Origin: Rhodospirillales bacterium 24-66-33
GTDB taxonomy: Bacteria; Pseudomonadota; Alphaproteobacteria; Reyranellales; Reyranellaceae
Assembly: GCA_002281855.1 (NCBI GenBank)
Contig: NCHQ01000010.1
Span: forward strand, 62,001-126,000
DNA length: 64,000 nt
Direction: 5' to 3'
Below, in pieces: positions 59,674 to 64,000 of the stretch (its first letter is position 1; every line of letters begins with the position of its first letter). The notes under the pieces are model-generated. The model was given only the letters and a program-made list of their open reading frames with translations, was not told the origin of the DNA and did no database searches. The position numbers were made by a program, and so were the translations under genes.

Positions 59674-61848
59674 ATGGCCAGAAAGCCTGTATCGCCACCG
59701 GTGGCGCCTCCCTCTCCGCGCACGGCAGGGCAGGACACGCCCCTCGACAAGCCGAACGCGGGGCGGCAGGACACGGCCAAGACCAGCTCGATCCAGCCCG
59801 ACACGATGCCGCCCGGCAGCGTGCTCACCACCAACCAGGGTGTCGCGGTCAGCGACGACCAGAATTCGCTGAAGGCTGGCGTGCGCGGCCCGACGCTGCT
59901 GGAAGACACCCTGATGCGCGAGAAGATCACGCATTTCGACCACGAGCGCATTCCGGAGCGTGTCGTGCATGCCCGCGGCGCGGCCGCGCATGGCGTGTTC
60001 CAAGTCTATGAAGACCTGTCCGAGATCAGCTGCGCGCAGTTATTCCGCGATCCCAAGGTACAGACGCCGGTCTTCGTGCGCTTCTCGACCGTGGCTGGCT
60101 CGCGCGGCTCCACCGACACGCCGCGCGACGTGCGCGGCTTCGCGGTGAAGTTCTACACCCAGGAGGGAGTCTGGGATCTGGTGGGCAACAACATGCCGGT
60201 GTTCTTCATCCAGGATGCTAACAAGTTTCCAGACCTCATCCATGCCGTGAAGCCCGAGCCCCACAACGAGATACCGCAGGCGCAGTCGGCCCACGACACG
60301 TTCTGGGATTTTGTGTCGCTGACGCCCGAAAGTACTCACATGCTGATGTGGCTGATGAGCGATCGCGCGCTACCGCGCAGCTACGCCACGATGGAAGGGT
60401 TCGGCGTCCATACGTTCCGCCTGGTCGACGCCGAGGGCGGCTGGCGATTCGTCAAGTTCCACTGGAAGCCGCTGAAGGGCGTCTGCTCGCTCGTGTGGGA
60501 CGAGGCGAACCTCCTGGGGGGCCGCGACCCGGACTTCAACCGTCGCGACCTCTGGGAGGCGATCGAGCGCGGCGACTTCCCGGAATGGGAACTAGGCCTG
60601 CAGATCGTGGAGCCGGCGGACGAGCACAAGTTCGATTTCGACCTGCTCGACGCCACCAAGATCATCCCCGAAGAGGTGGTGCCGATCCGCAAGGTAGGCA
60701 AGCTCACCCTGAACCGGAATCCGGACAACTTCTTCGCCGAAACCGAACAGGTCGCCTTTCACACCGGCCATGTCGTGCCCGGCATAGATTTCACCAACGA
60801 TCCGTTGCTGCAGGGCCGGCTCTTCTCCTATATCGACACGCAGCTCCGCCGGGTCGGTCCGAACTTCCACGAACTGCCGATCAACCGCTCGCTCCGTCCG
60901 GTGGACAACAACCAGCGCGACGGCTTCGGCCGGATCACGATCAACCCCGGCAAGGTTTCGTATTTTCCCAATAGCCTGGGCGGCGGCTGTCCCATGCACT
61001 CGCCCACGGCCGCAGCGGCGTTCCGCTCGGTCACGGTCCAGGAGGCCGGCGCCAAGCTTCGCCAGCGAAGCGAAAGCTTCAACGACCATTTCAGCCAGGC
61101 CACGATGTTCTGGAACAGCATGGGCGACTGGGAGAAGGACCACATCGCGGCCGCCTTCTCGTTCGAGCTCAACATGGTCGTGGACCAGGGCGTGCGGAAC
61201 CGCGTCATGAACGAGCTGCTGTGCAACATCTCACCGCAGCTCGCCGACATGGTTTCCGGTGCGACCGGCATCGAGGTCGCGCCGGCCGGCACGGCCGAGG
61301 CGCCGACTCCCTCGGCCCCGACGCCATCCGGACCGCTCGATCCCAAGGCTGCCGAGCTTCGCTCACCGGCCCTGTCCATGGACAAGGCGCCGCCGATGGT
61401 GCGGGGCCGCAAGATCGCGATCCTGGTCGGTGATGGCGTCGACTCAGCCCTCGTCAAGACGCTGATCGCCGACCTCACCAAGGCCGGCCAGGTGCCCGAG
61501 CTGATCGGGCCGACTGCTGGCGCCGTGATCGACGCCGCGACCAAGCCGCTGGCTGTCAACCGCGCCGCTCCGAATGCGCCGTCGGTGATCTACGATGCCG
61601 TGCTCATCCCACCCGGCGTGGCAGAGGGACTGATGGCCATGCCGATGGCGCAGCGCTTCATCGATGAGGCCTTCCGGCACGGCAAGCCGATCATCGCGGC
61701 GGAAGATGCACGCGCGCTGTTCGAACGGCTCGGAATCGTCGATGCGGAAGGGGTGGTGATCGGCGACAACAAGCTCTCCACCGCGATGCTCGACAATCTT
61801 GCGCAGCATCGGTTCCCGCGGCGTGTGTCGAACCTGGCCCCGAACTGA
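59674..61848 (+). CDS. katE: Large-subunit monofunctional catalase (clade II, HPII type)
   Basis: A 724-aa catalase that breaks hydrogen peroxide down. N-terminal extension (1-75), active-site His99 in RIPERVVHARGAAAHG, Asn in VGNNMPVFFIQDANKFPD, and the proximal heme region LFSYIDTQLRRVGPNFHELP. The extra flavodoxin-like C-terminal domain of large-subunit catalases starts near 575 (RGRKIAILVGDGVDSALVKT). ATG 59674 is the first Met that gives a normal N-terminal arm; the open frame extends further up but belongs to the broken secreted-protein gene. Followed by hemerythrin and dehydrogenase genes in the same direction. Confidence 0.95.
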   Translation: MARKPVSPPVAPPSPRTAGQDTPLDKPNAGRQDTAKTSSIQPDTMPPGSVLTTNQGVAVSDDQNSLKAGVRGPTLLEDTLMREKITHFDHERIPERVVHARGAAAHGVFQVYEDLSEISCAQLFRDPKVQTPVFVRFSTVAGSRGSTDTPRDVRGFAVKFYTQEGVWDLVGNNMPVFFIQDANKFPDLIHAVKPEPHNEIPQAQSAHDTFWDFVSLTPESTHMLMWLMSDRALPRSYATMEGFGVHTFRLVDAEGGWRFVKFHWKPLKGVCSLVWDEANLLGGRDPDFNRRDLWEAIERGDFPEWELGLQIVEPADEHKFDFDLLDATKIIPEEVVPIRKVGKLTLNRNPDNFFAETEQVAFHTGHVVPGIDFTNDPLLQGRLFSYIDTQLRRVGPNFHELPINRSLRPVDNNQRDGFGRITINPGKVSYFPNSLGGGCPMHSPTAAAAFRSVTVQEAGAKLRQRSESFNDHFSQATMFWNSMGDWEKDHIAAAFSFELNMVVDQGVRNRVMNELLCNISPQLADMVSGATGIEVAPAGTAEAPTPSAPTPSGPLDPKAAELRSPALSMDKAPPMVRGRKIAILVGDGVDSALVKTLIADLTKAGQVPELIGPTAGAVIDAATKPLAVNRAAPNAPSVIYDAVLIPPGVAEGLMAMPMAQRFIDEAFRHGKPIIAAEDARALFERLGIVDAEGVVIGDNKLSTAMLDNLAQHRFPRRVSNLAPN

Positions 61849-61883
61849 ACACCCTTCACACACACGATCGAGAGGAATTCATC

Positions 61884-62420
61884 ATGGCTACGAACGAGAA
61901 CGCGGTCGCGCTGCTCAAGGCCGACCATCGCAAGGTCGAGGGACTGTTCGAGTCGTTTGAGAAGGCTCGCACCGAGGATCGCAAGAAGGCTCTAGTGACG
62001 CAGATCTGCACTGAGCTGATGGTCCATTCGACGATCGAGGAAGAGATCTTCTATCCCGCCTGCAAAGGCAAGATCGAGGACGGGGAGCTGCTCGACGAAG
62101 CTTATGTCGAGCATGACGGCGCCAAAGTGCTGATTGCCGAGCTGCTGCAGGGATCGCCCTCGCACGAGTTCTACGATGCCAAGGTCAAGGTGCTGTCGGA
62201 GCTGATCAAGCATCACGTCAAGGAAGAGGAAATGCGGTCCGAGGCCCTGTTTGCCGAGGCCCGCGACGCCGGCGTGGACCTGGACGATCTCGGGGAACGG
62301 CTGAAGGCCCGCAAGGCCCAGCTGCTGGCCAAGTTCAAGGAGGCCGGAAAACTGCCGCCGCCGCAGACCCGTTCGTTCACGGGTCACAAGCTGTCCCAGA
62401 GTGAACCCGTGGGCCAGTAG
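61884..62420 (+). CDS. Hemerythrin-domain protein
   Basis: A 178-aa protein with a four-helix hemerythrin domain (about 8-140). Iron ligands lie in ALLKADHRKVEGLFESFE, TELMVHSTIEEEIFYPAC and ELIKHHVKEEEMRSEALF. The C-terminal part is basic and extended. It may bind oxygen, NO or iron. It sits 35 bp after catalase, with GAGAGG upstream of the ATG, so a shared role in oxidative stress is likely. Confidence 0.88.
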   Translation: MATNENAVALLKADHRKVEGLFESFEKARTEDRKKALVTQICTELMVHSTIEEEIFYPACKGKIEDGELLDEAYVEHDGAKVLIAELLQGSPSHEFYDAKVKVLSELIKHHVKEEEMRSEALFAEARDAGVDLDDLGERLKARKAQLLAKFKEAGKLPPPQTRSFTGHKLSQSEPVGQ

Positions 62421-62449
62421 GCTTCTACACGCTGCAACCGGATCCTCCC

Positions 62450-62482
62450 GTGCCCCTTGAGTCGCCAAACCTCAAGGAGCAC
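62450..62482 (+). promoter_or_regulatory. Leader hairpin masking the ribosome site of the dehydrogenase gene
   Basis: GTGC-c-CCTTGAG pairs with CTCAAGG-a-GCAC around a 9-base loop (7 plus 4 bp, one mismatch). The right arm contains the AAGGAG site of the gene at 62486. Folding would hide the site, as in RNA thermometers; function is inferred. Confidence 0.45.
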
Positions 62483-62485
62483 GGA

Positions 62486-63349
62486 ATGGCCGACGCAAGC
62501 GACGAGAAGACCAACCAGCCGCCCCAGCAGCAGGAGATGCCGGGGATGACCGGCGAGATGCGGCCCCGACCCGACCATGGCGAAGAGAGCTACGAGGGAT
62601 CAGGCCGTTTGCAGGGAATGCGCGCCCTGATCACCGGCGGCGATTCGGGAATCGGCCGCGCGGTGGCGATTGCCTTTGCGCGGGAAGGCGCCGACGTTCT
62701 CATCTCGTATCTCAGCGAGCATGAGGATGCCGAGGAGACAGCGCGGTGGATCGAAAAAGCCGGCCAGAAGGCCGTGCGGATCGCCGGGGACATACAGGAC
62801 TCTTCGCATTGTCGCGCGCTCGTCGACCGAGCCGTCTCGGAACTGGGCGGCCTCGACATCCTGGTGAACAATGCCGCCCATCAGGCGACGTTCAAGTCGC
62901 TCGACGAGATCACCGACGAGGAATGGGAAGCGACGTTTCGGACGAACATCCACGCGATGTTCTGGATGGCGAGAGCGGCCGTGCCCCACATGCCAAAGGG
63001 CGGCGCCATCATCAACACCGCCTCGATCAACTCCGACGTGCCGAACCCGACACTGCTCCCCTATGCGACCACCAAAGGGGCAATCCACAATTTTACGGGA
63101 GGGCTGGCGCAGCTCCTGGCCAAGGACGGAATCCGGGTCAATGCCGTGGCTCCTGGACCCGTATGGACGCCGCTCATCCCGTCGACGATGCCGCCAGAGA
63201 CGGTCGCGAATTTTGGAAGCAATGTGCCAATGAAGCGGGCCGCACAGCCTGCGGAGCTGGCTACAGCCTATGTCATGCTCGCCGATCCGCGGTCGAGCTA
63301 TACATCCGGCGCGACGATCGCCGTCACCGGCGGGAAGCCCTTCCTCTAG
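62486..63349 (+). CDS. Short-chain dehydrogenase/reductase (YghA-like)
   Basis: A 287-aa SDR of the longer, stress-type group with an N-terminal extension rich in Gln and Pro. Cofactor motif ALITGGDSGIGRAVAIAFA, NNAA in DILVNNAAHQATF, catalytic Ser in INTASINSDVP, and Tyr/Lys in LPYATTKGAIHNF; C terminus YTSGATIAVTGGKPFL. Substrate unknown. ATG 62486 has AAGGAG seven bases before. A strong terminator follows its stop. Confidence 0.9.
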   Translation: MADASDEKTNQPPQQQEMPGMTGEMRPRPDHGEESYEGSGRLQGMRALITGGDSGIGRAVAIAFAREGADVLISYLSEHEDAEETARWIEKAGQKAVRIAGDIQDSSHCRALVDRAVSELGGLDILVNNAAHQATFKSLDEITDEEWEATFRTNIHAMFWMARAAVPHMPKGGAIINTASINSDVPNPTLLPYATTKGAIHNFTGGLAQLLAKDGIRVNAVAPGPVWTPLIPSTMPPETVANFGSNVPMKRAAQPAELATAYVMLADPRSSYTSGATIAVTGGKPFL

Positions 63350-63353
63350 GAAA

Positions 63354-63380
63354 AAGGCCGGGTCGAGGAGACCCGGCCTT
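63354..63380. terminator. Strong bidirectional hairpin between convergent genes
   Basis: AAGGCCGGGTC, loop GAGGA, GACCCGGCCTT: a perfect 11-bp stem five bases after the dehydrogenase stop. It is flanked by A residues on the left and CCTT then CCGCCCGTTTT on the right. It fits an intrinsic terminator for both the dehydrogenase gene and the convergent coiled-coil gene. Confidence 0.85.
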
Positions 63381-63398
63381 CCGCCCGTTTTCGGTCAG

Positions 63399-63734
63399 TT
63401 AGCGCCGATTGTTCTTGTGATGCTCGTCGTTGGGCTTCACCGGCGCGGCCTCGATGAAGGAAACGGGATCGCTGCCCGGGAAGCTATCCTTCAAGGCCGC
63501 ATCGAGCTTCTTCTCGAGCTTGTCGTCCGCCGACAGGGTCTTGCCTTTGTCGCGGCTCTCGGGCGAGGGGCTGCTCTCGGCGCGAGAAATACGCTGCTCG
63601 AGCGCGAGCAGCTCCTGTTCCATCATCTTGAGATCGGACGCCTCGCGTTCCGACGCGCCATCCGACTCCCGCGCGCTGGCGATCTTCGCCTGAAGGTCAT
63701 CGCGTTCCTGCATCAACTGTTCGGTCTTGGTCAT
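63399..63734 (-). CDS. Small coiled-coil protein with SFPGSDPVS motif
   Basis: A 111-aa hydrophilic protein: coiled coil (EQLMQERDDLQAKIASARES; MMEQELLALEQRISRAESSP), then KLEKKLDAALKDSFPGSDPV, a motif seen in many small alphaproteobacterial proteins of unknown function (L-D-x-A-L-x-D-S/T-F-P-x-S-D-P). The C-terminal end is charged. Probably a stress-linked protein by company only. Confidence 0.7.
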   Translation of the reverse strand: MTKTEQLMQERDDLQAKIASARESDGASEREASDLKMMEQELLALEQRISRAESSPSPESRDKGKTLSADDKLEKKLDAALKDSFPGSDPVSFIEAAPVKPNDEHHKNNRR

Positions 63735-63880
63735 GAGAATCTCCGGGCTGAGGGTTGGAATACAACGTTCCCCGGCGCCTTGAAGTTGCCCCCGACATTC
63801 CGGGCGCGGTCGGAACCATTCGCCGTCGGCCCGTTGTGGAGGCGGCTGAAATGCTCAGCTCCCAATTGAGAGGAATGGAA

Positions 63881-64000
63881 ATGAAGAAGATGTTCGCCCT
63901 CGCGGCGGCCGCTGTAATGGTTGCCGGCGCCCCGGCCTTCGCAGCCACCGACGCCGAGTGCCAGGAAATGTGGAAGAAGGCCGACGCCAACACCGACGGC
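63881..64000 (+). CDS. Exported EF-hand-like protein (cut by window edge)
   Basis: Forty codons visible. Signal peptide KKMFALAAAAVMVAGAPAFA, then TDAECQEMWKKADANTDG, whose end D-A-N-T-D-G begins like an EF-hand calcium loop. ATG 63881 has AGAGGA six bases upstream; ATG 63875 is in frame. The rest lies outside the window, so the domain call is tentative. Confidence 0.6.
   Translation, partial: MKKMFALAAAAVMVAGAPAFAATDAECQEMWKKADANTDG

Noticed and set aside
1..64000. CRISPR array, tRNA/rRNA, transposase or prophage genes
   Set aside because: Reading both strands showed no regularly spaced repeats, clover-leaf candidates with CCA-type ends, or recombinase/phage motifs. The only repeats were those listed.

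Overview
The window reads as chromosomal DNA of a high-GC alphaproteobacterium. Supporting signs are strong third-position G/C bias, a fused cytochrome oxidase subunit I/III gene, FecI/FecR/TonB modules, DUF1328/DUF2231/DUF2254/DUF3141 genes, clade II catalase and FNT/YdeP-type genes. A Reyranella-like or related Rhodospirillales/Hyphomicrobiales genome is a guess from gene content only; no rRNA or other marker gene is present.

Layout. 1-3255: a SulP permease cut by the left edge, a lysine-repeat histone-H1-like protein, a PHB-depolymerase-type esterase and a small secreted protein. 3274-13649: two paralogous iron-uptake modules, each sigma factor (FecI), anti-sigma (FecR) and STN-containing TonB receptor. 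A PepSY membrane protein and an 80-aa protein lie between them, and both sigma genes are preceded by the same kind of Fur-box-like palindrome. 13973-19131: a terminal oxidase block (subunit II, fused I/III, small membrane subunit) with a DUF2231 protein, CopD and CtaG. 19330-30515: a formate-channel/YdeP operon, a BaeRF protein and a stress/envelope set (PRC-barrel, DUF1328, BON-MscS, DUF421, NhaP antiporter, DUF2254, M48 protease).

30601-41369: a large arsenic-resistance island. It holds two MFS carriers, an ArsO-like flavoprotein with a cysteine-rich tail, ArsR, ArsA, the ArsJ/GAPDH pair (export of 1-arseno-3-phosphoglycerate), an ArsR-ArsC fusion and an Acr3 pump. Three of its promoter regions share a TTC-N2-GAA dyad, a candidate ArsR operator.

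41376-51733: assorted small envelope proteins, a regulator made of two tandem HTH units, and a DUF3141-phosphotransacylase-FabI-acetate kinase cluster followed by a thioesterase. 51826-58874: a decayed sensor-kinase remnant, a SpoIIAA/STAS-like protein, a CYTH triphosphatase, a Rieske oxygenase, a HpcH/HpaI aldolase, several small unknown genes (one of 58 aa) and an isochorismatase flanked by two unknown paralogues. 59039-64000: a frameshifted secreted-protein gene behind a (CT)10 tract, large-subunit catalase, hemerythrin, a short-chain dehydrogenase whose ribosome-binding site lies in a hairpin, a strong terminator, a coiled-coil stress-type protein and the start of an EF-hand protein.

The best candidates for new biology are the dual FecI modules with their shared cis elements, the isochorismatase with its flanking paralogues, the tandem-HTH regulator, and the arsenic island with its fused and tailed proteins. 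No tRNA, rRNA, CRISPR array, transposase or phage gene was seen.
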